Positions 12,484-22,420 of a stretch of 64,000 nt of DNA are shown here, one piece after another. The notes beneath the pieces are model-generated. The model saw nothing but the letters and a program-made list of their open reading frames with translations. It was not told the origin of the DNA and ran no database searches. Each line of letters starts with the position of its first letter. The stretch's first letter is position 1. The position numbers and the translations under genes were made by a program. Location: assembly GCF_020982545.1 (NCBI RefSeq), contig NZ_JAJKLK010000019.1, forward strand, positions 744,001-808,000, written 5' to 3'. This DNA is from Streptomyces sp. MNU76. Its GTDB lineage: Bacteria; Actinomycetota; Actinomycetes; Streptomycetales; Streptomycetaceae.

Positions 12484-13038
12484 GTGTCGAATCCGTCGTG
12501 GCAGCCGATGCCGTGGCAGCAGGCGCAGGGCAGTGGTCCCTCCATGCTCGCCGCACATGCCGACCGTGAGCGTGCCGTCGATGTGCTGAAGGCCGGCTTC
12601 AGCGAGGGCCGCCTCCCGCAGGACGAGTACGAGAGGCGCGTCGAGAGGGCCTACCAGGCGCGCACGGTGGGGGAGCTGACCCTCCTGGTCGCCGACCTGC
12701 CCCAGGGGCCCACAGCGGCGCAGCCGAGCGTCATGGCGCCCATGCCGCCCATGGTCCCGAGAACGTTCATGCCGGCGCCCGTGCTGCCGCCGCCCACCAA
12801 CAGCAAGGCCGTGGGCGCGATGGTCTGCGGTGTGCTCACGACCATGTCGCTGGGGCTCACCGGCATCCCGGCGGTCATCCTGGGCCACACCGCCCGCGCC
12901 GAGATGAAGCGCACCGGAGAGGGCGGTGAGGGCTTCGCCCTGGCCGGTCTGATCCTCGGCTGGCTCTCCGTGGCGGGCTGGGCCTTCTTCCTGCTGGTCC
13001 TGATGATCGCGGGTGTGTCGTCGAGCAGCGGAACCTGA
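12484..13038 (+). CDS. DUF1707 and DUF4190 domain membrane protein
   Basis: The 184-aa product starts at GTG 12484, just downstream of a GGGGGAG ribosome binding site. Residues about 20-75 (MLAAHADRERAVDVLKAGF, then EGRLPQDEYERRV) form a DUF1707 domain. A Pro-rich linker follows, then two hydrophobic segments (about 110-140 and 155-180) with the GHTARAEMKRTGEGGEGFALAGLILG pattern of DUF4190, split across the loop between them. DUF1707 proteins are widespread in actinobacteria, face the cytoplasm and have no settled function. It stands alone between the rpoBC and str operons. Confidence 0.85.
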   Translation: MSNPSWQPMPWQQAQGSGPSMLAAHADRERAVDVLKAGFSEGRLPQDEYERRVERAYQARTVGELTLLVADLPQGPTAAQPSVMAPMPPMVPRTFMPAPVLPPPTNSKAVGAMVCGVLTTMSLGLTGIPAVILGHTARAEMKRTGEGGEGFALAGLILGWLSVAGWAFFLLVLMIAGVSSSSGT

Positions 13039-13112
13039 GCTCCGGCGGGCCGGTGACGCGGACGCGTCGGTGCCAAGACGTTCGTCGTTAAACCACCGCC
13101 TGCCCATTTGTT

Positions 13113-13141
13113 TTGACCATAGCGAATGAGGTAGGTACGCT
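13113..13141 (+). promoter_or_regulatory. Promoter of the str operon (rpsL)
   Basis: TTGACC (13113-13118), a 17-base spacer and TACGCT (13136-13141) form a near-consensus vegetative (HrdB-type) promoter. It predicts a transcript start near 13148 and a leader of about 190 nt before rpsL. Confidence 0.75.
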
Positions 13142-13261
13142 CAGACCTTGTGCCTGGGGTGTGCCCTGGCTCTCGTGCGTGCCTTCAACCGCACAGGGGG
13201 AGCCGTAAGCGGCCGCCGTACTCTGCGCCCTTTCTGCCTCGCGGCGGGAGTTCAGCAGTTT

Positions 13262-13286
13262 CGACACACCCGACCGCGTGGGTCGG
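13262..13286 (+). promoter_or_regulatory. Shared ribosomal-operon leader element, rpsL copy
   Basis: This 25-nt segment contains the hairpin CCGACC-GCGTG-GGTCGG (13270-13286). It matches a segment in the rpsJ leader (33704-33728) at 24 of 25 positions. It lies in the 5' leader, 51 bases before the rpsL start codon, and a possible second stem (CGAATG at 13287 with CATTCG at 13310) follows. Its placement in two ribosomal-protein leaders suggests an RNA control element. Confidence 0.65.
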
Positions 13287-13337
13287 CGAATGTTCCGGGT
13301 TAGCTTCACCATTCGGCACACAGAAACCGGAGAAGTA

Positions 13338-13709
13338 GTGCCTACGATCCAGCAGCTGGTCCGTAAGGGCCGGCAGGACAAGGTCGAGAAGAACAAGACG
13401 CCCGCACTCGAGGGTTCGCCCCAGCGTCGCGGCGTCTGCACGCGTGTGTTCACGACCACCCCGAAGAAGCCGAACTCGGCCCTGCGTAAGGTCGCGCGTG
13501 TGCGTCTGACCAGCGGGATCGAGGTCACCGCTTACATTCCGGGTGAGGGGCACAACCTGCAGGAGCACTCCATCGTGCTCGTGCGTGGTGGCCGTGTGAA
13601 GGACCTGCCGGGTGTTCGCTACAAGATCATCCGCGGTTCCCTCGACACCCAGGGTGTCAAGAACCGCAAGCAGGCCCGCAGCCGCTACGGCGCCAAGAAG
13701 GAGAAGTAA
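13338..13709 (+). CDS. rpsL: 30S ribosomal protein S12
   Basis: S12 (123 aa) lies at the decoding centre and controls accuracy. GTG at 13338 follows GGAGAAG closely and gives the standard MPTIQQLVRKGR start. Lys43 and Lys88, the positions where streptomycin-resistance changes arise, are both wild type, and Asp89 (the residue beta-methylthiolated in some bacteria) is present. It is the first gene of the str operon, two bases before rpsG, behind a clear promoter and a structured leader. Confidence 0.98.
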   Translation: MPTIQQLVRKGRQDKVEKNKTPALEGSPQRRGVCTRVFTTTPKKPNSALRKVARVRLTSGIEVTAYIPGEGHNLQEHSIVLVRGGRVKDLPGVRYKIIRGSLDTQGVKNRKQARSRYGAKKEK

Positions 13710-13711
13710 GA

Positions 13712-14182
13712 ATGCCTCGTAAGGGCCCCGCCCCGAAGCGCCCGGTCATCATCGACCCGGTCTACGGTTCTCCTCTTGTCACGTCGCTCATCAACAAGGT
13801 GCTGCTGAACGGCAAGCGCTCCACCGCGGAGCGCATCGTCTACGGCGCCATGGAGGGCCTGCGTGAGAAGACGGGCAACGACCCGATCATCACGCTGAAG
13901 CGCGCTCTGGAGAACATCAAGCCGACCCTCGAGGTCAAGTCCCGCCGTGTCGGTGGTGCGACGTACCAGGTTCCGATCGAGGTCAAGCCCGGTCGTGCCA
14001 ACACGCTCGCGCTGCGCTGGCTGGTCGGTTACTCCCGCGCCCGTCGCGAGAAGACCATGACCGAGCGTCTGCTCAACGAGCTTCTCGACGCCTCCAACGG
14101 CCTGGGTGCCGCTGTGAAGAAGCGCGAGGACACGCACAAGATGGCCGAGTCCAACAAGGCCTTCGCGCACTACCGCTGGTAG
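13712..14182 (+). CDS. rpsG: 30S ribosomal protein S7
   Basis: S7 (156 aa) nucleates assembly of the 30S head and contacts E-site tRNA. The sequence has the conserved RRVGGATYQVPIEV and RWLVGYSRARREKTM segments and ends in the typical THKMAESNKAFAHYRW. It starts two bases after the rpsL stop, so the two are coupled. Its length equals that of other bacterial S7 proteins. Confidence 0.98.
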   Translation: MPRKGPAPKRPVIIDPVYGSPLVTSLINKVLLNGKRSTAERIVYGAMEGLREKTGNDPIITLKRALENIKPTLEVKSRRVGGATYQVPIEVKPGRANTLALRWLVGYSRARREKTMTERLLNELLDASNGLGAAVKKREDTHKMAESNKAFAHYRW

Positions 14183-14221
14183 TCGCAGACCCCATCGAGA
14201 CCGAGAGAAGACTGAAGCCTT

Positions 14222-16348
14222 ATGGCTACCACTTCGCTTGACCTGGCCAGGGTCCGCAACATCGGGATCATGGCCCACATCGACGCGGGCAAGACGACCA
14301 CCACCGAGCGGATCCTGTTCTACACCGGCGTTTCGTACAAGATCGGTGAGGTCCACGACGGCGCCGCCACCATGGACTGGATGGAGCAGGAGCAGGAGCG
14401 TGGCATCACGATCACCTCTGCTGCCACCACCTGTCACTGGCCGCTCGAGGGCGTCGACCACACCATCAACATCATCGACACCCCGGGTCACGTCGACTTC
14501 ACCGTAGAGGTGGAGCGTTCGCTCCGCGTCCTCGACGGTGCCGTGACGGTGTTCGACGGCGTTGCCGGCGTGGAGCCGCAGTCGGAGACGGTGTGGCGTC
14601 AGGCCGACCGTTACGGCGTGCCCCGCATCTGCTTCGTCAACAAGCTGGACCGTACCGGCGCCGAGTTCCACCGCTGTGTGGACATGATCTCGGACCGTCT
14701 GGGCGCCCAGCCGCTCGTCATGCAGCTCCCGATCGGCGCCGAGGCCGACTTCAAGGGCGTCGTCGACCTCGTGACGATGAAGGCCCTGGTCTGGTCCGCC
14801 GAGGCCGCCAAGGGCGAGATGTACGACGTCGTCGACATCCCGGCCACGCACACCGAGGCTGCCGAGGAGTACCGCGGCAAGCTCGTCGAGGCCGTCGCCG
14901 AGAACGACGAAGAGATCATGGAGCTGTACCTGGAGGGCGTCGAGCCCACCGAGGAGCAGCTGTACGCCGCGATCCGTCGCATCACCATCGCGTCCGGCAA
15001 GTCCAACGACACCACGGTCACCCCGGTGTTCTGTGGCACCGCGTTCAAGAACAAGGGCGTCCAGCCCCTGCTCGACGCGGTCGTGCGCTACCTGCCGACC
15101 CCGCTCGACGTCGAGGCCATCGAGGGCCACGACGTGAAGGACCCCGAGCTGGTCGTCAAGCGCAAGCCGTCCGACGACGAGCCGCTGTCCGCGCTGGCGT
15201 TCAAGATCATGAGCGACCCGCACCTCGGTAAGCTCACCTTCGTCCGGGTCTACTCGGGCCGCCTGGAGTCCGGCACCGCCGTGCTGAACTCCGTCAAGGG
15301 CAAGAAGGAGCGCATCGGCAAGATCTACCGCATGCACGCGAACAAGCGTGAGGAGATCGAGTCGGTGGGCGCCGGCGACATCATCGCCGTCATGGGTCTG
15401 AAGCAGACCACGACCGGTGAGACGCTGTGCGACGACAAGCAGCCGGTGATCCTGGAGTCCATGGACTTCCCGGCGCCGGTCATCCAGGTCGCCATCGAGC
15501 CCAAGTCCAAGGGTGACCAGGAGAAGCTGGGTGTCGCCATCCAGCGTCTCGCGGAGGAGGACCCCTCCTTCCAGGTCCACTCGGACGAGGAGACCGGCCA
15601 GACCATCATCGGTGGTATGGGCGAGCTGCACCTCGAGGTGCTGGTCGACCGTATGCGCCGTGAGTTCAAGGTCGAGGCCAACGTCGGCAAGCCGCAGGTC
15701 GCCTACCGCGAGACGATCCGCAAGGCCGTCGAGCGCGTCGACTACACGCACAAGAAGCAGACCGGTGGTACCGGTCAGTTCGCCAAGGTGCAGATCGCGA
15801 TCGAGCCGATCGAGGGCGGCGACGCCTCGTACGAGTTCGTGAACAAGGTGACCGGTGGCCGCATCCCGAAGGAGTACATCCCTTCGGTGGACGCCGGTGC
15901 GCAGGAGGCCATGCAGTTCGGCATCCTCGCGGGCTACGAGATGACGGGCGTCCGCGTCACGCTCATCGACGGTGGCTACCACGAGGTCGACTCCTCCGAG
16001 CTCGCGTTCAAGATCGCCGGTTCGCAGGCCTTCAAGGAGGCCGCGCGCAAGGCGTCCCCCGTGCTCCTTGAGCCGATGATGGCCGTCGAGGTCACCACGC
16101 CCGAGGACTACATGGGTGAGGTCATCGGCGACATCAACTCCCGCCGTGGTCAGATCCAGGCCATGGAGGAGCGGGCCGGTGCCCGCGTCGTGAAGGGCCT
16201 CGTGCCCCTCTCGGAGATGTTCGGCTACGTCGGAGACCTCCGCAGCAAGACCTCGGGTCGCGCAAGCTACTCGATGCAGTTCGACTCCTACGCCGAGGTT
16301 CCGCGGAACGTCGCCGAGGAGATCATCGCGAAGGCCAAGGGCGAGTGA
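14222..16348 (+). CDS. fusA: Elongation factor G
   Basis: EF-G (708 aa) is the GTPase that drives translocation and, with RRF, ribosome recycling. G-motifs are intact: AHIDAGKT (18-25), DTPGH (86-90) and NKLD (140-143). Domains II-V follow in normal order, including YGxYxxQFDSY-like C-terminal sequence (SYSMQFDSY). ATG at 14222 has a GAGAGAAG ribosome binding site. The gap of 39 bases from rpsG keeps it in the str operon. The 182-bp gap to tuf holds a promoter-like region and two inverted repeats. Confidence 0.98.
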   Translation: MATTSLDLARVRNIGIMAHIDAGKTTTTERILFYTGVSYKIGEVHDGAATMDWMEQEQERGITITSAATTCHWPLEGVDHTINIIDTPGHVDFTVEVERSLRVLDGAVTVFDGVAGVEPQSETVWRQADRYGVPRICFVNKLDRTGAEFHRCVDMISDRLGAQPLVMQLPIGAEADFKGVVDLVTMKALVWSAEAAKGEMYDVVDIPATHTEAAEEYRGKLVEAVAENDEEIMELYLEGVEPTEEQLYAAIRRITIASGKSNDTTVTPVFCGTAFKNKGVQPLLDAVVRYLPTPLDVEAIEGHDVKDPELVVKRKPSDDEPLSALAFKIMSDPHLGKLTFVRVYSGRLESGTAVLNSVKGKKERIGKIYRMHANKREEIESVGAGDIIAVMGLKQTTTGETLCDDKQPVILESMDFPAPVIQVAIEPKSKGDQEKLGVAIQRLAEEDPSFQVHSDEETGQTIIGGMGELHLEVLVDRMRREFKVEANVGKPQVAYRETIRKAVERVDYTHKKQTGGTGQFAKVQIAIEPIEGGDASYEFVNKVTGGRIPKEYIPSVDAGAQEAMQFGILAGYEMTGVRVTLIDGGYHEVDSSELAFKIAGSQAFKEAARKASPVLLEPMMAVEVTTPEDYMGEVIGDINSRRGQIQAMEERAGARVVKGLVPLSEMFGYVGDLRSKTSGRASYSMQFDSYAEVPRNVAEEIIAKAKGE

Positions 16349-16354
16349 CGCACG

Positions 16355-16401
16355 GCGTTGAACCACCGCGTTCAACGCACCGCGTGCACACGCTTTAGGC
16401 T
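16355..16401 (+). promoter_or_regulatory. Candidate tuf promoter with a 9-bp inverted repeat
   Basis: GCGTTGAAC (16355-16363) and GTTCAACGC (16370-16378) form a perfect inverted repeat with a 6-base loop. The right arm overlaps a possible -35 (TTCAAC, 16371-16376), with TAGGCT (16396-16401) 19 bases downstream. Streptomyces tuf1 is known to have its own promoter besides readthrough from rpsL. Confidence 0.45.
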
Positions 16402-16418
16402 TGACTCCGGAGCCTCGT

Positions 16419-16452
16419 GGGGCAAACGGCCGCAAACACGGTTGTTTGCCCC
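16419..16452 (+). promoter_or_regulatory. Inverted repeat in the tuf leader
   Basis: GGGGCAAAC (16419-16427) pairs perfectly with GTTTGCCCC (16444-16452), loop 16 nt. It has no U tract and would lie in the tuf 5' leader if transcription begins near 16408. Confidence 0.55.
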
Positions 16453-16530
16453 GGGACCCGGACTTTCCAGCAAAGATCACCTGGCGCCGATGAAGCAAGG
16501 CGTTCAGAACCACTCCACAGGAGGACCCCA

Positions 16531-17724
<1,194 letters not shown>

Positions 17725-17772
17725 GCTTGTCGGTCTGACCTGGTAGCTCCAGCACCAGCTGAGCTCCTGAAG

Positions 17773-17802
17773 GGGCCCGTACGACTTCGGTCGTACGGGC
17801 CC
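17773..17802 (+). terminator. Terminator after tuf
   Basis: GGGCCCGTACGAC pairs perfectly with GTCGTACGGGCCC around a TTCG tetraloop, followed by TTTCGCTT. It is a clear end for the str operon. Confidence 0.9.
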
Positions 17803-17872
17803 TTTCGCTTGCCCGGTAACGCTTTCGGCCCGGCGGACCAAGTACGGGTGACAGCATGACCGATGACGAGAG

Positions 17873-18475
17873 GTGCACACCTTGGCACCGCACACGAGAA
17901 GCAGGGGCGGTCCGCCGGGCGAGATGTACGACCCGGCCGCGTTCGAGATCTTCTACCGCCGCCATGTCGACGCCGTCACGCGCTTCATGGCCCGGCGGGT
18001 CACCGATCCGCACACCGTCGCCGACCTCACCGCCGAGACCTTCCTCGCGGTGATCGACTCCGCCCGCGCCTACCGGCCCGACCTCGGCAGTGAGACGGCC
18101 TGGCTGTACGGCATCGCGCGCAACGTGGTGGCTGCGGAGGCGCGCCGCGGCGCGCGGCAGAGCGCACTCGGCAGCAGGGTCGCCGGGCGACGGCTGCTGC
18201 AGGCCGACGACATCGGCCGGCTGGAGGAGAAGCTCGACGCGGAGGAGGCCGGGCGCCGGGCGCTGACCGCCCTGGAGGGGCTGCCCGACGGGGAGCGGGC
18301 GGTGATCGAGCTGGTCGCCGTCGACGAGCTGAGCGTCACCGAGGCGGCCACGGCGCTGGGGATACGCAAGGTCACGGCGCGCGTACGGCTGCACCGGGCG
18401 CGGCGGGCGCTGCGGTCGGCGGCGGGAAAGGGCGAGCACGCGGTGGCACTCACGTACGCAGGGGGAGAGGCGTGA
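17873..18475 (+). CDS. Sigma-70 family (ECF-like) RNA polymerase sigma factor
   Basis: The 200-aa product has a sigma region 2 at about residues 20-92 (FEIFYRRHVDAVTRFMARRV, then AWLYGIARNVVAAEARR) and a sigma region 4 at about 130-185 (LEGLPDGERAVIELVAVDEL, then the helix-turn-helix SVTEAATALGIRKVTARVRLHRARRALR split over two helices). It lacks region 1 and most of region 3, as ECF factors do. The GTG start at 17873 is uncertain; ATG at 17924 is also possible. Its stop overlaps the next gene by four bases (GTGA), so the downstream membrane protein is translationally coupled and probably works with it. Confidence 0.85.
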   Translation: MHTLAPHTRSRGGPPGEMYDPAAFEIFYRRHVDAVTRFMARRVTDPHTVADLTAETFLAVIDSARAYRPDLGSETAWLYGIARNVVAAEARRGARQSALGSRVAGRRLLQADDIGRLEEKLDAEEAGRRALTALEGLPDGERAVIELVAVDELSVTEAATALGIRKVTARVRLHRARRALRSAAGKGEHAVALTYAGGEA

Positions 18476-19062
18476 GCACGAAGACGGTGAAGACCTTCGA
18501 GGACCGGCTGTTGGACGAGCTCCAGCGCGAGATCGCGCTGCGGGCGGAGGACGTGCCCGTGCCCGTGATCCGCCGCCGGATCACCCCGCGGCGGGCGTTC
18601 GTCGCCCTCGCGGCGTGTGTCGCGGCGGCGGGGGTGGTGACGGCGCTGCCGTCGTCGACCGGTGGGTCGCAGGCATACGCGGTGGAGCGGAACGGGGACG
18701 GCAGTGTCACGGTCACCATGAAGGAGATCATCCTGAGCGGGGACGACAAGCGGGAGCTGGCGGAGCGGCTGCGGGACGAGGGTGTCCATGTCAGCGTCGA
18801 CAGGCCCAGGGGCGGATTCGTCTGTGTGCAGCCCCGGGGCGAGATGTACTCGCCACGCTGGAGCTTCGAGGGGACGGGCGACGTCACCGTGGACCGTCCG
18901 TACGTCCTGCGTCCCGGCGACACCCTGGTCTTCGAGGATCCGGAGCCGGTCAAGGGATCGGTCAGCCCCGCCGGGAGCATGTATGCGGTCAAGGGGAAGG
19001 CGGATCCCTGCAGGGAAGTGCCCTGGGATGGGTTGAGGAGCTTTGAGGAGTCCGTGAACTGA
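18472..19062 (+). CDS. Single-pass membrane protein coupled to the sigma factor
   Basis: The 196-aa product has a short cytoplasmic N-terminus (about 40 residues), one hydrophobic segment at about 41-61 (RAFVALAACVAAAGVVTAL) and an extracytoplasmic domain. That domain contains two Cys (in FVCVQ and DPCREV) that could form a disulfide. I recognise no zinc-binding anti-sigma motif, so calling it an anti-sigma factor would be inference from operon structure only. GTG at 18472 overlaps the sigma gene stop and has GGGGGAGAGG just upstream. A terminator hairpin follows. Confidence 0.8.
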   Translation: MSTKTVKTFEDRLLDELQREIALRAEDVPVPVIRRRITPRRAFVALAACVAAAGVVTALPSSTGGSQAYAVERNGDGSVTVTMKEIILSGDDKRELAERLRDEGVHVSVDRPRGGFVCVQPRGEMYSPRWSFEGTGDVTVDRPYVLRPGDTLVFEDPEPVKGSVSPAGSMYAVKGKADPCREVPWDGLRSFEESVN

Positions 19063-19067
19063 GCGGA

Positions 19068-19107
19068 CCGAGGGGCCCGGACGACGCCGACCGTACGGGC
19101 CCCTCGG
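19068..19107 (+). terminator. Terminator after the sigma/membrane-protein pair
   Basis: CCGAGGGGCCCG (19068-19079) pairs perfectly with CGGGCCCCTCGG (19096-19107) around a 16-nt loop. GGCTTCACGCTTC follows. It isolates the sigma pair from the xylan genes. Confidence 0.75.
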
Positions 19108-19119
19108 GGCTTCACGCTT

Positions 19120-19131
19120 CGAAACTATTCG
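19120..19131 (+). promoter_or_regulatory. Possible xylanase-type operator CGAAACTATTCG
   Basis: CGAAACTATTCG is a near-palindrome resembling the CGAAACTTTCG boxes reported upstream of several Streptomyces xylanase genes, with one base inserted. It lies about 100 bases upstream of the GH115 start, in front of a xylan-degradation pair. The match is suggestive only. Confidence 0.35.
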
Positions 19132-19228
19132 GCGCGTTCGACCCGTTGTCCCCTCGCTTCACTCCCTCCACCATTTGTCATGGCGCTGAGCAAATCCGCG
19201 TTCGGAGCGATCGGTGGAGAGGTGTGGC

Positions 19229-22200
19229 ATGGCCGGGGACGTCAGCCGTAGGAGCGTTCTGGGGGCGGGCGCGGGTCTCGCCGCGGTGCCGACGTTGCCG
19301 GGGACCGCGTGGGCCGGGGAGAGTCCGGCGACGGGGGCGCCCGGGGAGGGCGGGGGCGCGCGTGTCACCGATTCGGGCGTGTACCTCGTTCTCGCCCGTG
19401 CCCGGCGGATTCCCGCTGGTCGGTGCCCCGGTCGTGGTCAGTTCCGAGGATCACCCCGGGGTCGTGCGGGTCGCGGGGGACCTGCGGGACGACATCGAGC
19501 GGGTGACGGGGGTCCGGCCGGGGAGCGAGGTCGCGCGGGAGATGGTCCTGGTGGGGACCATCGGGCGCAGTCCCCTGATCGACGGGCTGATCGACGCCGG
19601 AAAGCTGGACGTCGACGGGGTGCGGGGGAAGTGGGAGACCTCGCTGCAGACGGTCGTCGAGCGGCCGATGCCCGGGGTGCGGCGGGCCTTCGTCATCGCG
19701 GGCAGCGACCAGCGCGGCACGATCTTCGGGGCGTACGACGTCTCGTACGGGCTCGGCGTCTCGCCCTGGTACTGGTGGGACGACGTGCCGTCGGTCCGGC
19801 ATGCGGCGGTGTACGTGAGGCCGGGCCGCTTCAGTCAGGGGACGCCGGCCGTGAAGTACCGGGGCGTCTTCATCAACGACGAGAACCCGGCGCTCGGGAC
19901 GTGGGCGCCGGCGTACTTCGGGCCAGGGAAGGCGCCGGGGCACCCCGGGGGCTTCACCGCGGACTTCTGGGCCAAGGTCTTCGAGGCGCTGCTGCGGCTC
20001 AAGGGCAACTATGTCTGGCCGGCGGTGTGGGGGCGGGCCTTCGCCGAGGACGACCCGGAGAACCACGCGCGGGCGACGGAGTACGGGATTGTCATGGGCA
20101 CGTCTCATGAGGCGCCCATGATGCGGGGGATCGAGGAGTGGAACCGCCATGCGGTACCGGCCGTGCGGGACAGCGCGGGCAATGTCGTCACCCCCGGGCG
20201 GGACCCCTACGGGGGCACCGGGGAGTGGTCGTACCGGCGCAACGCCGAGGCCGTCCGGGCGTACTGGCGCGACGGCATCCGGCGCATGGTGGACCAGGGC
20301 TTCGAGGGCGTCGTCACGCTGGGGATGCGGGGGAACGGCGACACGAGCCTGCCCGACGGTGACGGCATCGAGCTGATGCAGGAGATCATCGCGGCGCAGC
20401 GCGGGATCATCGAGGAGGAGACGGGGCGTCCGGCCTCGGAGACCCCGCAGGTGTGGACCCTCTACAAGGAGGTCCAGCGCTACTGGGACCGGGGGCTGCG
20501 GGCGCCCGACGACGTGACCGTGGTCCTCACGGACGACAACTGGGGGAACATCCGCAAGCATCCGGACCCCGGGGACCCCGTACGGCCCGGGGGCTACGGG
20601 CTGTACTACCACTTCGACTACGTCGGGGTCGGGCGCAACTACAAGTGGGTCGACACCGCCAACCTGGTGAACCTCTGGGAGCAGCTCCACGAGGCGGACG
20701 CCTACGGCAACCACGGCCTGTGGGTGGCGAACGTCGGCGACCTGAAGGGCAACGAGCTGCCGACCGAGTTCTTCCTCGACTACGCCTGGAATCCCGGGCG
20801 TTGGGGCCTGGAGGACCTGGGGGAGTGGGAGCGGGGCTTCGCGCGGCTGCACTTCGGGGAGGAGGCGGCGGCCGAGATCGCCGAGGTGCTGAGCACGTAC
20901 GGACAGCTCCAGGGGCGCCGCAAGCCCGAGCTGCTGAACCGGCGGATCACGGTCGCCGAGGGCACCACCGAGGTGGTCTACGACGACCAGGAGACACCCT
21001 TCTACTTCGGCCACCGCGAGCTGGAGCGGGTCACGGACGAGTGGCGGGCCCTGGCGAGACGGGCCGAGCGGGTCGGCAGACGGCTTCCGGAGGGCCTGCG
21101 GGACGCGTGGTTCGAGCTGGTCGGGTACGAGGTGGCGGCCACCGCGAACCTGTACGAGCTGCGGGAGGCCGAGTTCCGCAACCTGCTGTACGCGGGGCAG
21201 GGGCGGGCGGCGACGAATCGTATGGCGGCCGAGGCGGAGGCGGGTCTGGAGCGGGACTTCGCGCTGGCCGATCGCTTCAACACCGAGGTCGCGGGCGGGA
21301 AGTGGCGGGGCTTCCAGACCCAGCCGCACATCGGGTACGGGGACGTGGAGCGCTACGGCCCGAACGCCGGATGGCAGCAGCCGGAGAAGGACCATGTGGC
21401 GCTGCCGGACGAGATCTTCCCCAAGGTGCGGCGGATCGAGGTGCCGGAGGCGGGTGGGTTGGGGGTGGCAGTGGACGGTTCCGAGGACGCGGGGGAGTGG
21501 TGGCCGGGATCGGTGGCGGAGGCCGTCCTTCCGGTGTTCAGCCCGTACCAGACCAGGCCCCAGCAGTACGTGGAGATCTTCAACCGGGGGCGTACGCCCT
21601 TCTCGTACCGGATCGAGTCGTCGGTGCCGTGGCTGGTGGTGGAGCGGTCGCGGGGGCGGGTCGAGGAGCAGGTGCGGGTGGCGGTGCGGGTGGACTGGGG
21701 GCGGGTGCCGGGCGGGCGGCGCGTGGAGGGGCGTTGACGGTGAGCGGGGCGGGGCCTCGGTCACGGTGAGGGCCGTCGCGGAGAAGCCGTCGGCTCGGGA
21801 GGCACGGGCGCTGCGGGGCTTCGTCGAGGCGGGCGGCTACGTGGCGATCGACGCGGAGCACTACGCGCGGGCGGTGGGGTCGGCCGACGGGCGCGTGCGC
21901 TGGCGCCGGATCGAGCGGATCGGACGTACGGGGGCGGGGGTGACGCCGTGGCCCGTGACGGCGCCCCGGCAGACGCCGGGCGGGGCCGGGCCGCGGCTGG
22001 AGTACGAGGTGAGTCTTCTGTCGGCCGTGGAGGAGGTGGCGGTCCGGGCGTATCTCTCGCCGAGGAATCCGGCGCTTCCGACGGGTGGCCTGCGGTACGG
22101 GGTGTCGTTCGACGGTGGGGAACCCCAGGTCGTCGACATCAACGCCGTCACCGGGGCCGACGACGGACTCATGAACAAGCAGTGGGCGCGCAACACCTCG

Positions 22201-22365
22201 GACAACGTCAACGTGACGGTGACCCGGCACGCGATCTCCGGGCCCGGGGTGCACCGGCTGACGTTCTGGATGGTCGACCCGACGGTCGTGCTGCAGCGCC
22301 TGGTGATCGACACGGGTGGGTTGACGCCGACGTATCTGGGGCCGCTGGAGAGCCGCCGCATCTGA
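19229..22365 (+). pseudogene. GH115 xylan alpha-1,2-glucuronidase, frameshifted
   Basis: The predicted product removes (methyl)glucuronic acid side chains from glucuronoxylan. ATG at 19229 (GGAGAGG upstream) opens a Tat signal peptide (SRRSVLG, cleavage near AWA). The reading frame then changes near 19380-19395. The GH115 catalytic body runs from there to about 21727 (for example KYRGVFINDENPALGTWAP and LKGNYVWPAVWGRAF). The frame breaks twice more. Restoring one G in each of two G4 runs (21728-21731 and 21751-21754) re-joins the C-terminal beta domain, which ends at 22365. The two later breaks look like homopolymer deletions, so sequencing error or recent inactivation are both possible. The gene pairs with a GH10 xylanase 55 bases downstream. 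Confidence 0.8.
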
Positions 22366-22410
22366 GTTCTGAGTCCGAGTTCTGAGTTCCGAGTTCTGAG
22401 GTCTGAGAAG
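22362..22410 (+). repeat. Degenerate 7-nt tandem repeats between GH115 and GH10
   Basis: About seven copies of CTGAGTT-like units (CTGAGTT, CTGAGT, CCGAGTT, CTGAGTT, CCGAGTT, CTGAGGT, CTGAGAA) start in the GH115 stop codon and end at the GH10 ribosome binding site. Such repeats can change number and alter spacing upstream of a gene. Confidence 0.7.
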
Positions 22411-22420
22411 GGACCTGGAG

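Noticed and set aside
18472..19062. Calling the sigma partner a zinc anti-sigma factor
   Set aside because: No HxxxCxxC motif is present; only operon structure hints at such a role.
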